NCBI GenBank assembly: GCA_010909165.1
Contig: MU008149.1
Location: forward strand, 186,001 to 250,000
Direction of reading: 5' to 3'
Length of the DNA stretch: 64,000 bases
Origin: Anthoceros angustus
Taxonomy: Eukaryota > Streptophyta > Anthocerotopsida > Anthocerotales > Anthocerotaceae
This document shows, in pieces, positions 36,280 to 46,989 of this stretch. Each line of letters opens with the position of its first letter. Within the stretch, counting starts at the first letter, position 1. Position numbers and translations under genes: made by a program. The notes below the pieces were generated by a model. The model searched no databases. It saw nothing but the letters and a program-made list of their open reading frames with translations, and was not told the origin of the DNA.

Positions 36280-37779
36280 CTACCGGGAAATGTTGGCCAC
36301 GATTTGCAAGATATCGAGAACCGCCTCTGGGTCCTCACCACTGAAGACTAGTCTACGCATTTCATCTGTAAAGGCAACCTCCTTTAAGTTTTTGGCGATA
36401 CACTCGACACAGGCCTTTTTAACCCAGCTTGAATCATACATTCTAGCCTGCTGAAGTGTATCCAGAGCATTGAAGGGTTGAAGCGCGGACGCTACTGCAT
36501 TTTCACAGACCCTTTTCAAACCTGGGATATCATACTTGTGTGCAGCAGCTAGGAGAGCCATTCCGTGCTCTTCCATGATTTGTGGGTCATGTTCACCTGC
36601 AAGCAATAAACAGTGAACTCGAGCATTATCCACCACAACGCTAGAAGCCTTCCAGCTGATTCGCATGAAGAGATTGGGATGATCCAGAAAATACCGGTAT
36701 ATAGGTAAAGGAGGAGAGCACGCATTACAGGTGTGGGAACATCAGCAACCCGAACCACAGCACATGTCTTCTCCTTCAACTCATGCTCAAACATGGCCTT
36801 GAAAACAGGTGACCGGCTCGCCTTTAAGCAACAACACATAGGAAGCTCAGCATCCCAATTAAAACCTAGGAGAGCTCTGGTGGACAGCAAAAAGTTAGCA
36901 TGGATGCATGTGTAACACTCTTAACCTGTTTGCAGATGCATGTCGCCAGCATCATCAGAGCATCCTAAGTCAAGCTCCATAAGCTGAAACAACATGCAAG
37001 TGACGAATGAAATAGTCTCAGACGCTGGCTTGGAATTTTTGGATCTACAACAGGGTCGCTGCAAGATTTTGCTGCCAGCTTATGCACAGGAACACCACAG
37101 GCTCCACTGATTAACTAAGTTTCACCTCGAAGCTGCCAACTCTGACATCCACAAGACGTCACTCCCGGAATGTCGGGTGATCGAGAAGACTGACGTGTTC
37201 CATACTAGAAACAAGCATGTGCAAAGAAAACCTGCCTCGGATTCTAAGCAGCTGGTGATAAGCACCCTGACTGGAACGGGGAGAAAATAAGCAAGACAGA
37301 GACAAGAGCATGAAGCGAGCTGAGCCAGCACGCTGCAAACAATCAGGACACTGGTGCAGTTGAAGAATGACGAACAAACAGTGAAACGCACAAGAACCAT
37401 GCACCATCCCTACCAGCTATAACTACTGCGTCTACCCATTAAAAAAGGGACTTCAGTCTCTCACCAGCACTGCTCGATGAGCAGGGGTTGTTTCCTTCTC
37501 GCCGGTCTCAATGGTGACATCGGCATGGAGTCCTCGCAGCAACATTTCCTTGAAGTCTTGTAACACTTGTTCTAAACGCTGGGTCGTTGACCTCTCCTTC
37601 TGAAGATGGCCTTCCACCAGCTGAAGGTCGCTCTCAGAGTGTCGCCACCGCTGCTCGTTCCGGAAATCGCTCTCCGACCTCAGGTCGAAGCAAGCGTGGC
37701 AGTAGGTGATATTGCCCTCACAAACCTGACCACACTGGTAGCATATGTTAAACTCGTTCAAATCGCTGGAAACCTCCAT
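36280..37779 (-). CDS. BTB/POZ domain protein with N-terminal zinc-ribbon-like motif
   Basis: This is a predicted substrate adaptor for CUL3 ubiquitin ligases or a related scaffold. Three exons fit GT/AG and phase: 37465-37779, 36695-36821, 36280-36596. They encode 252 residues. Residues 13-30 carry CYQC and CHAC, a short zinc-ribbon-like pair, followed by a charged, probably coiled segment (about 40-80). The BTB fold spans about 82-185: LHADVTIETGEKETTPAHRA, then VLASRSPVFKAMFEHEL, VRVADVPTPVMRALLLYLYT and GMALLAAAHKYDIPGLKRVC. A BACK-like tail follows (NALDTLQQARMYDSSWVKKA). The layout resembles Arabidopsis proteins of the At4g08455/At1g21780 type. The first intron is 643 bp, long for this window. 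The gene diverges from the choline-transporter-like gene. Confidence 0.9.
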
Positions 37780-38611
37780 TCCCTTTCACCCTGCCAATCG
37801 CTTGCTCCCCAGTAGGGTTTCATGTACAAACAACAGGCCTTTCTGTCCGGACGCATCTGCCACTCAGACGTGCTTCTGTCGTTGGGCCTCCTATCGGACG
37901 CTCGACGCTCGGTCCGGAAACAGGAGATGCCTTTTCAACGGAAATTGTTAAGACGATCGTGTGGAGCCTCAAACCCTAGCAACTTGCTCCCTTGGAAGTC
38001 ATCGATCTCCGACGTCTCAAGGCTTAAACTGGAACTGCACATAGCAACACAAAGCTCTCAACAAGGGGCAGCAAATTTCCATAAGCTATCTGTATATTAT
38101 CTACCGGAACGACAGATTTTATGCTCATGATGGATCGAAGCAAATCTGGAATAGTGAACGCGGCTTACAGCCTTGTTTGCCGTTAGTTCTGCATGCGCGC
38201 TTGTCAGACAGGGAAATTTCGCTTTTCACGTATTACCGGACAGGAATGGAAACCTATATTCGCATCCGCAACACCTTATCGCATCGCCTGGGCTTGGAGG
38301 ATAGGTTGGAAACGACCTCATGCATTGTCTTCCTTTCCCTCGCGACTGACATGCTGAGGTCGGAACTGTGACTGGTGCTTCTCATCAGCCGGTGATGTTG
38401 TTGGTACGGTCTGCTTTCCTCGCAACCCGTCGCTCGCGTTTTATGTGGCACGAATGCAAATCGTGGATGACGAGATTGATTACACCTGTTCAGAAGGATT
38501 CATTTGCCCGAGCAAGGCGGGAATGCGCGTTTTATTTGCGGTTTCGGACGGTTCTGATGATCCTCGTGTGGCTTCAATCAGGTCTGAACAACGGCTGTTA
38601 GGCCCGTCGCA
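37780..38611. promoter_or_regulatory. Divergent intergenic region between BTB and CTL-like genes
   Basis: The 832 bp between the two outward-facing start codons should contain both promoters and leaders. No specific element was identified. Short ORFs in it lack family features. Confidence 0.45.
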
Positions 38612-40444
38612 ATGGCAGAAGAAGAGGCAACTGGTAGCAGCAGCCAGGAGGAAGGCTTGTATAAGCCATTCCTTTCCAAGCCCTCTATAACAGAGGACGT
38701 TCCTGTCGAAAATGCTTCTCCTGATCATGGCTTCAATTATGGCACAAGGCCGTGGAAGGATATCCCGTTCCTTGTTCTCTTTGTGCTTGTTTGCCTTGCC
38801 AGCATTGGACTTGGCATTTTTGCTATTGTGAACCACAACCCTGATTTCTTCCACGACGCACAGTTTGATAAAAACCAAACTTGTCAGGTTGTTAACAACT
38901 CCCCAGGATTGGAGTCTCGTACCCCGTACAGCAGCATTCTGGCCAAGACTGGATTGAGGGATGGGAATGACGATTTGTTTTTGACAGCTTTGATTTCCTC
39001 TGTGGTTGCGACTCTGATTTTGAGCGTGCCGTTGGTATGGGGACTTTTATGGCTGCTCAGGAATTACACCAAGGAGCTTGTGTATGCAAGCTTGCCTTTC
39101 CTTTTCTTTGCCCCCGTCCTGCTGAATATAAGCTGGTTCATTTATTGTCTGAATGATACGGGGTGCCAGGAGGCCTTCCTTCTTTCTTATAGAATAACTG
39201 CGTTTGTTCTCATTTTTGTTTTCTGCGGGTTTCTGCTGTGGGTGATCTGGGCCGCCCGCAGTAGTATGGAATTAGCCATTAAGGTTATTCGAACCGCATC
39301 TGAGTCTCTCAACAAGAACTTGGATCTTTTATTTGTGTTGCCTGGTCTGTTCTTGTCTTTTGCGGTCTACTTCATTGCTCTCGTCGTCTTTGCCTTTTTT
39401 GCTTATGCGAATGGCAAGGTCGTTGTCAGTTCTCCCGATGTGCACATCTCGGATCCTTGTATCTGGAAAGTGCAAGGCTGGGTGCCTGCCTACCTGGCTT
39501 TAGCTGTGGTGGCCCTGTATTGGGCCACCTCAAATATTGAAGAGACACAAAGCTATGTGATTGCTGGTACCGTTTCTCAGTGGTACTTCGCACCTGCCAA
39601 CTCTCCTGTCAAGGGAGCAACAAGGAGGTCCTTAGGGTAAGTCTGGGTGGACAACAAGGGTTAACCTGTGTCAGGCACATAATGCAGCCCAATTTTCTTA
39701 CACGCACTTATACTCACACACTTGTCGCCTGTTCTGTTGTACAGGCATGCATTTGGTCCTTCTTCTGGGACAATCTGCTTTGCTGGTTTGATTCTTGCCA
39801 TAGTACGGATGCTCCGAGCAGCTTCTCGCAATGCAAGACATGATCGAGGACAAGAAGGGCTTCTGTCAATAATTGTCCGGTGCTGTCTGGAGCTCATATT
39901 GCGCATAGTAGAATTTCTTACCAATTTTACCATCACATTCTCAGCCATCACTGGAGAAGAGTTCTGCAAGTCAGCGCACAGGACCTATGATTTGCTGAAG
40001 AGGAACGCCTTGTCTACACTGTATGTGGACTCCGTGGCAGGAAACCTCTTGGGGTCAATTGTATTTGTGACAACAATTGTTTTCGCTGCTGTGGTAAGAA
40101 TAGCAAGTGATATCTTTCAGAACTTGTTTCACACTGAAGTCGCTGTCCATCAATGTATTGCTGATAAGCTTCCCTCCGTCTTTCAGGTGTTTGGGGTTCT
40201 ATACCTTCTGACGGATCTTCAATCAGGAGCTGCAATATCAGCTGCTTTCATATGCTGGTTGATTCTTGTCTTTGTTCTCACTCTGTTTGCCAGGGTTTTG
40301 ACAAAGACAGTGGATACAGTTTATATATGCTATGCTTTGGATAAAGACTCAGGATATGTGTCAAAGGAGGAGGTTCATTCTGTGTACTTACTGCTCCCAC
40401 CAGCACAAAATGAGCCACCATCTCTTGCAGTGGCCCAACCTTGA
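38612..40444 (+). CDS. Choline transporter-like (CTL/SLC44) membrane protein
   Basis: A polytopic membrane protein of the CTL/SLC44 family, which moves choline or related solutes. Two exons, 38612-39636 and 39745-40444, join in phase (TTA GG|G CAT) and encode 574 residues. The N-terminus is acidic and polar (MAEEEATGSSSQEEGLYKPF). About ten hydrophobic helices follow, for example IPFLVLFVLVCLASIGLGIF near residue 50, SVVATLILSVPLVWGLLWLL near 130 and SAAFICWLILVFVLTLFARV near 520. Family signatures are the loop cysteines after helix 1, SLGHAFGPSSGTICFAGLIL, NALSTLYVDSVAGNLLG and the cytosolic tail VYICYALDKDSGYVSKEEVH. The start ATG follows a TAG six bases upstream in another frame; no better start is seen. 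Substrate is not provable from sequence. Confidence 0.93.
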
Positions 40445-42709
40445 ACACCATACTATCCCCAATATCCAACTATCTCAAGTTGGCGTATAGGAGAGGATTG
40501 CATCTCTTGGTATCTTAAGTCTGTGGGCTGGCCTGGAGCAGGTGCAGGGGTTTGAACCGCCAGGGCTGCAGGGTCCCCGTGGAAGCCTGCAAGAATCTGG
40601 CTACATGTTTAAAGGCAGCTCCAGCAATTTGCCATCTGCCAGAGTATGCGGTATCAGTGTCACTCCACCATCTTTACCGTATTGTTTCCTGTGATCTAAA
40701 TAGAATGGCATTGATAGGGGAAGTGGTAGAATGACTAGGATAGGAAGAGAAGATGATTAGGAAATAAGACCTGGCCTGCCTGCGAATTGTGGTGGGCTGA
40801 CATTATCTTGTGTCCCATTTTTTTCCGAAGAACAGTGGCATGTGTTGATACCTATCGATACCCCAGTCTGTCAGTTCTGGAAGACAGCATTCTCTCAGGT
40901 TTTCTGGCCCAGAAAGCTCAAGGCTACTAAGTTTGAAGGCCTGCCTGCAGTCAGGCAGCAGCAGGAAAGCCAGACGTTGGTCGAGTGAAAAACTAGGGTC
41001 CTCAGGAAGACAAGGCCAACGCGTACAGATAGTGGTGCTTCTCCAGACGAGTATGAACCAATCTTGGAGGCTTTCGAGAGGACGATGCAGGCGAGAATGG
41101 AAGGCACCCGGAGTCTGAGAAGGAGAAACTTGTTTGCTACTTTCGCTCAACTGTGTACCAATTTGAAGGTGGACGGAATGCTTTATATAATCACCGTACT
41201 GATTTCTGACATTTATTACTTTGGAGAGGCGACTAAGGAAAGTGTAGGGACATATCATAGTGCCATCATTGACATTTGTGGATTGCCGACATCTGTGGAC
41301 AACTTCGTTTCAAAATTTTCGAGGTCCAGTGGCCCTGTGCCGTCGACAACGTTGTTCAGCGTGATTGCATTGTCAGGAATTTGTTTACTCTCGAGTCTCG
41401 GAAGCACGTAGACTCGGTATTCGTGTCACAAAAATTTCCCTTGGCGCACAAAGTTTGCCGTCCAACTTAGAAATTTGCAGGCAGCAAGACTGGCCATCGT
41501 CTATGGTGTACCGATTGAACACCCTTCGAGGTTCCTGAGAAAACTTTTCCTTCATTCTCTCTCTACGATACGATATTCTATATTAAGATATATTTTTATC
41601 AAGTTGCATTAAATACATACGAATCTTAGCCATACATACGCTTTCGTACGGTATTCATCAGATTCAAAAGTTCTCTTCCTGCGGTTCAAGTGCCGAACAT
41701 GCGCTTCACCGTTCGCGTGCTTCTAGGGTTTTGTTTCCGGATCCAGTCTAAAAAATGCTACTTGACACGATGAGTTCAGAGTTTAGGGTTTGCCCCGACT
41801 GTGTGGCAGGAACAAACAAGTTTGCACTTGGTTAACCTGTTGACACCGTCCAAGCTGGTGTCCGCTAAAGTTGAAGAACGGGCTGGCTTTCTTCCAAGGG
41901 GAAATTGAACATCGACAGTGACCTGTGTCATGCAATATAGAGAAACTGCAGGACTTCGCATCGTCTGAAGAACGTATCAGACTGGGTCCCCTCCTCGCTG
42001 CAGGGCATGGCTTTCCAAATTTCTTTATTGCCAACTTACAGCAGTCGGCATATTTGCATCACCTCACGATGGCAAGACAGGTATGAAATTCAGTGCTGAC
42101 TAGCCAAGCCATGGCCAAGGTCAGACGTGCAGGCAGCCATCGCTGAGAGATTTTTTTTTACTACATAACATATTCCACCGGTTGATGGCACTCTTGAGTT
42201 TTGGTGATAGACACATACATAACATATTCCACCGGTTGATGGCACTCTTGAGTTTGGTGATAGACACGAACTCTGATGCTTCGCTGTTCCATCAATAAAG
42301 GTTTCCAGCCACGCACCTGCCTGACAGTGTGGATTCCTCCTGTACAGCATGCACACCTGAAGCAATAATCAGACACGATTGTCTCGTTCCGAAACAGCCG
42401 CTCCGAGTCCCATTTCCTGCAGCACGTCGCTGAAAGCCTGACAGGAACTCTCGGGCCAGCCTGCCTGCTGGTCCCCGGGTCCCAGTAGCAGCGATGCAAG
42501 GCATTTTTCAAAAACGCCGATCGGCCCCACCGTCCGGGCAGCCTGCGCCGGGCAGCTCCATCCCATGCCGCCCGTATGCGGTCCGTATACGGTCATTGCC
42601 TCCATGTCCATGCATGTGCGACAAGACTCGCCTCCATGTGAATACATGTGCCGCAAAGACGGGGATTTTAGAACCGAACTGAAACGGTTTTCATTTATTC
42701 AGGAATTTT
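40445..42709. other. Intergenic stretch with one unrecognised ORF
   Basis: A + strand frame from about 41,030 to 41,411 reads DEYEPILEAFERTMQARMEG and continues for about 100 residues. It looks protein-like but matches no family I know, and no convincing start or partner exon was found. The rest is non-coding, with a 54-bp tandem duplication at 42,163-42,269 and a GC-rich patch at 42.4-42.65 kb. Confidence 0.35.
42163..42269. repeat. 54-bp direct tandem duplication
   Basis: Two copies of 'acataacatattccaccggt...gatagacac' start at 42,163 and 42,217 and differ by a one-base indel. Confidence 0.9.
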
Positions 42710-44310
42710 ATAAATGCAGAGTACAAAATCGTCGCCAATGACTAGGCAATAGGCTGCAGCGTATCGTTATCGTCTTGTGACTTCAATCACGTTCTCAGTT
42801 AAGTAGAGGCATTCCCTCAGCAAGCACATCAATCATCTACAAATTCGTGGCCCCAGTTTCATAATTTGGATAGAGCTCTAGTGATATGTGACTAATTCAT
42901 TTCCTATTTTGATGTATGATATGATACGAATTCTGAGTGGCCTCCCACAGTCTGTCTACTCTAACTTTCACTCTTTCCCAATTTCCAGCAGTCCATCTCC
43001 TACAATGCAAGGCTCAACTTCCTCAAGACGTTTTTCTGAGTTTTTCTGAGGGGGTCTTCTAGTCTACGAATCCAGTTGCTAACTTGCTTTTGGGGATCGA
43101 GAACAAGAGCTGGCGAGAACTGTTACACACAATGATGGCATTTTCCAGAGAAAGCGTATCTGGCGGTAAGCCTGCATCTACACACGCCTTCATATCCTGA
43201 GGAGTACTGCAAAATGTCACCAACGAAAAGTCGTCGGAGTGCTGCAATCCTATCCGTTGAAAGCTGTGCTGCCATTATTTAAGTATGCTAGCTCGCACAG
43301 AGGCTGGAAAGGCACCAAGATAAGCGACATATCCTGCTGGAAGCAGAGTATCCCCCATCAAGTTTTCTGTACGTTTTTTGAGACTGGAGACCTGCTCTAC
43401 CCAGCGATGGCATTCCCCATCGAGTCTTGTGATGAGACATATGGCTCGCTGCAATTTCAGTCCTGCATCCTCCGCCTTCCTAACAAGGCTACCCTTTGTA
43501 AGACTCGCATTTTCATATCTGCACAGGAATCGACAATGTAGCTCGGTTAGGAAGGATCTAGGAAGACTACTATAGCCTTGGTGCCAGTCCATATGCAAAT
43601 AGAACGACAAGCCACTGATATCCTTCTTAATTTCTCTGGTTTGAAGAGTGGATTCTCCATGTACGGCCGTAGTTTTTCCATGGTAGAACTTTCCATCCCA
43701 TCTTTGTTGTAGTTCAAGAGTAGCTGAACGAAGTTGACCTGCACAAGACTCGAATTCTGTTAGGGTCTGAACAGCACCAATTAACAATCACATAGTATGC
43801 TAATTACAAAGGAAAGACAATACATCTTACCTGAGACAGGAGTTGTCGAGCTCAGGCCAGTAATCATCTGTCACTTCATACTTAAGAATTTCATGCGGGA
43901 CAGAGGGTCGCCTACGTTTGGATTTCTCCCTAAGGATAATGCAGAGCGCTTCTAGCACAACAAGTAGACAGGGAGGCGGCTGAGTAAATGATTTCAATTC
44001 AGACACATCCTTTTTGCTAAGAAGGCTGAGCTGTTTGATAGCAGCTGAAACCTGTGTGGGAGCAAGGGTTTAAGAAACTGGAATGGGGAAAACGAGAAGA
44101 AGTTAAGAGCCTTATGCTGTTAAGAATCAGTGTTATCAAACATATACTACACCTGTGGAGCAACCTCCTCAACTTGCTCTTGAGCAGCTTGTTCCAACTG
44201 CCTACACAATTCAGCCTCCTCTTTAGCACTCTGAACTGGTGTGTTCCTTGCAGCTCAAATTTTACTCGAGATCCTTTTGCATTTGCACCTCCTGCAAAGC
44301 ATGCATGTGA
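42710..44310 (-). pseudogene. Dynein heavy chain fragment (copy C)
   Basis: This fragment parallels copy A from the stalk coiled coil to the AAA5-AAA6 linker, in the same orientation. Recognisable pieces on the - strand include NYNKDGMESSTMEKLRPYME, GDTLLPAGYVAYLGAFPASV, FQRIGLQHSDDFSLVTFCST and ENAIIVCNSSRQLLFSIPKS. Introns present in copy A are retained, so it is a genomic duplicate. Large deletions remove most of the sequence that lies at 60.8-61.6 kb in copy A, and the stalk start is truncated near 44.31 kb. Stop codons and frameshifts interrupt what remains. Confidence 0.88.
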
Positions 44311-44833
44311 TCAATTTCAATCTTGCATTTCGTAGCTCGAGGCTGTGAAAAAGGATTCTCTTTCCTCTTTAGTTTTGAGAACAATCCATGCGTGCCCTTG
44401 CCTTTACATGCCGCTTTTAGAATATGTAACTTCCTCAAGAGGGGGGGGGCCAACCTCCACTTGATTAAGAACTAAGTATGATCGCGAAATGGTTTGCATC
44501 TAACCGTGAAGTCAGCTGAGTGCAAGGAAGTGGTTTGCATGTAACCGTCAATGGGACTTACATAGGACTACATACGGGCTCATGGCATGGAGCTGCCCGA
44601 CGGAGGCTGCCCACCTGGTGGGGCCATGTGCGTTTTTGGTGACATTTCCTCTTGCATCGCGGCTACTTTCCTGTTGGTGGCAATGACACTTATGGCTACA
44701 GTGGAGCCGAGCCCGGAGGCCTCAGTACATAAGGGCCTCTGCAGAATAACATCGACACCAGCATCTCGGGAATTACGAGTTGAAGCAAGATAGCGTCTTG
44801 CATATCTCAATCCCCGCTTGTTGTGTTCTTGTC

Positions 44834-44871
44834 TATCTCAACTCAGCAAGTCCATCTCAACTCAGCAAGTT
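44834..44871 (+). repeat. Two CTCAACTCAGCAAGT direct repeats upstream of PRP1
   Basis: 'tatctcaactcagcaagtc' and 'catctcaactcagcaagtt' stand side by side just 25 bp before the PRP1 ATG. They may lie in the 5' leader. No function is implied. Confidence 0.6.
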
Positions 44872-44896
44872 GTTGTGATTCTCTGACAATCAGAGA

Positions 44897-45946
44897 ATGG
44901 GGCACATATTCTGGAGAATGGGACATACAGCACAATGTGTGTCTGTGATTTTGTTCATTATTGGTGTGGTCCATGTGGTTCAGGAGGTTGGTGCAAGCAG
45001 AGCTCTTCTCTCCAGCTACAGCCATGTTCTTCCAGGTACAAAGACTGAGTTCGATGTAGAGACTCCCAAGCCTTCTGATCTTCTCCCACCTTCCTATTCC
45101 AAGCTTCCTGAGCTTCCTAAAGTTGCACCTCCTCCATCTTCCTATCCCAAGCTTCCTGAGCTTCCCAAAACTGCACCTCTTCCATCTTCTTATCCCAAGC
45201 TGTCTGAGCTTCCCAAAATTGCACCTCCTCCATCTTCCTATCCCAAGGAGCTCCCTGAGCTTCCCAAAACTGCACCTCTTCCATCTTCCTATCCCAAGCA
45301 GCTCCCTAAGCTTCCCAAAATTGCACCTCCTCCATCTTCCTATCCCAAGCTTCCTGCGCTTCCCAAAACTGCACCTCTTCCATCTTCTTATCCCAAGCTT
45401 TCTGAGCTTCCCAACATTGCACCTCCTCCATCTTCCTATCCCAAGCTTCCTGAGCTTCCCAAAATTGCACCTCCTCCATCTTCCTATCCCAAGGAGCTCC
45501 CTGAGCTCCCCAAAACTGCACCTCTTCCATCTTCCTATCCCAAGAAGCTCCCTAAGCTTCCCAAAACTGCACCTCCTCCATCTACCTATCCCAAGCTCCC
45601 TGAGCTTCCCAAAATTGCACCTCTTCCTTCCCACTATTCAAAGCTTCCTAAGCTTCCCACCATTGCACCTGTTCCATCCTCCTACCCCAAGCTTCCTGAG
45701 CTTCCCAAAATTGCACCTCCTCCATCTTCCCAGGCACTTGGTTCTTCCCACTACCCCAAGTTACCCGATCTCCCAAATCTCCCCAACACGCCTCCTCCTT
45801 CTTACTACCCCAAGCTTCCCGAGACACCTTTACCTTCCCACCCAAAGCTTCCTAAGTTGCCCAAGACCCTTCCTCCTCTTTCCTACCCTGGCACGCCTCT
45901 TCCAGAGAATACACAAGCTGCTCCGCCCCCGTCCGACAAGTACTGA
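44897..45946 (+). CDS. Repetitive proline-rich cell-wall protein (PRP1)
   Basis: A 349-residue secreted proline-rich protein, probably a structural wall protein. It starts MGHIFWRMGHTAQCVSVILF, continues with a hydrophobic core and ends its signal peptide near GASRA (about residue 35). Most of the chain is about 15 imperfect repeats of 16-19 residues built as APPPSSYPKLPELPKT, alternating forms with LPELPK and LPKLPK. The Tyr-Pro-Lys units suit cross-linking and the Ser-Pro and Pro-Pro units suit hydroxylation. The tail SYPGTPLPENTQAAPPPSDK is less repetitive. No intron is seen. A truncated copy lies at 54.4 kb, sharing the 3' end and downstream DNA. The repeat length in DNA is a multiple of three, which keeps other frames open by chance. 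I call it a PRP/HRGP; the exact subfamily is unknown. Confidence 0.85.
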   Translation: MGHIFWRMGHTAQCVSVILFIIGVVHVVQEVGASRALLSSYSHVLPGTKTEFDVETPKPSDLLPPSYSKLPELPKVAPPPSSYPKLPELPKTAPLPSSYPKLSELPKIAPPPSSYPKELPELPKTAPLPSSYPKQLPKLPKIAPPPSSYPKLPALPKTAPLPSSYPKLSELPNIAPPPSSYPKLPELPKIAPPPSSYPKELPELPKTAPLPSSYPKKLPKLPKTAPPPSTYPKLPELPKIAPLPSHYSKLPKLPTIAPVPSSYPKLPELPKIAPPPSSQALGSSHYPKLPDLPNLPNTPPPSYYPKLPETPLPSHPKLPKLPKTLPPLSYPGTPLPENTQAAPPPSDKY

Positions 45947-46196
45947 TCGACATGCGTGTGCAACAACCATGAAACAGTTCGCACACCTTCAGGTAACCGA
46001 TCGATTAGCGGACCAGACCAACTTCATACCTCATCTTGGTGGTGATTGTGTTTCGACGCTGACATTGCGATGTTGGGTGGTGCAGAATTGAAGCATGGAT
46101 TCTGGAACGAGCATGATCCACTCCAAAGGAGTTACGTCGTGTGCAACGATACGTTAAGAGTAGACAAACAGTTCATTCACCTGGCCTGCTACTTAC

Positions 46197-46311
46197 TGTA
46201 TATAGCAGCCTTCACATTCGAAGAGCGTACATAGCAGCCTTCACATTCGAAGGGCTGTGTGTTGTTGAGCGTACATGGCAGCCTTCACATTCGAAGAGCT
46301 GTGTGTTGTTG
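46197..46311 (+). repeat. Three GCAGCCTTCACATTCGAAGAG units downstream of PRP1
   Basis: Units begin near 46,205, 46,234 and 46,278, with linkers containing 'gtacat' and 'tgtgtgttgttga'. The same array follows PRP2 at 55,520-55,608. It may be part of the 3' untranslated region. Confidence 0.75.
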
Positions 46312-46989
46312 AACGCCTTCCTATTTACATAAACTCCTATTTACATAAACCCCTGAACGACTAAGATTCGGGACTTTCGTCTATTCTACGGCGGATTGTG
46401 TGTGTGGTGTGCTCGCCGCTCAAAGCGTTCTCTTCCTGTCTTTTTGAAGTACACTAAGCTACAGAAGTGGGAGGAGTACTATGACACGTACTTGTTTTCC
46501 TTCTTTATTAGGTTAGTTGCAATCAATCTAACCTCCTATACCGAGTTAGACTTGAAATCTGAATGAGCAAATTTGATAGAGCAATACATCACAGGTTCAA
46601 GTTAACAGTGACTATGATTACCAAACTTGGAGTGTGACTCTCAAAGAGATGCTGAAGTCGTGCAGCCTTAGGGACATACAAACCGTGCTCCTCCTCAAGA
46701 TGGAAGTTGACATTAATATTCAGAGAAGGATAATCAAGACCTTCGGCAAATAATACACTGTGGAGAGGTTGATGTTGCTTCCTGTTGCTTTGAAACTATC
46801 CCTGCTTGAAACTGTCATGTATTTCATGATCCGGCATGTTCAAATACTGGTCAGGCCTGGAAATTGCTCGGCGATAAGGAGAAATACTTCATCCAACAAG
46901 AGCTCTACAGATTAGAGGATTGTCAGTGCTGCCCACTTTCGAGCTGGAGACTGGCAGTGACCGGGAGAAGTTCTTGACGCTACGTTTCT

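Noticed and set aside
44843-45634. 263-codon - strand ORF of Lys/Arg/Gly-rich repeats
   Set aside because: It is antisense to the PRP1 repeat, stays open only because the repeat is a multiple of three, and has no independent signal.
45123-46091. 322-codon + strand ORF rich in Leu, His and Ser
   Set aside because: It is the second frame of the PRP1 repeat; the same shadow frame occurs in the broken PRP2 copy.
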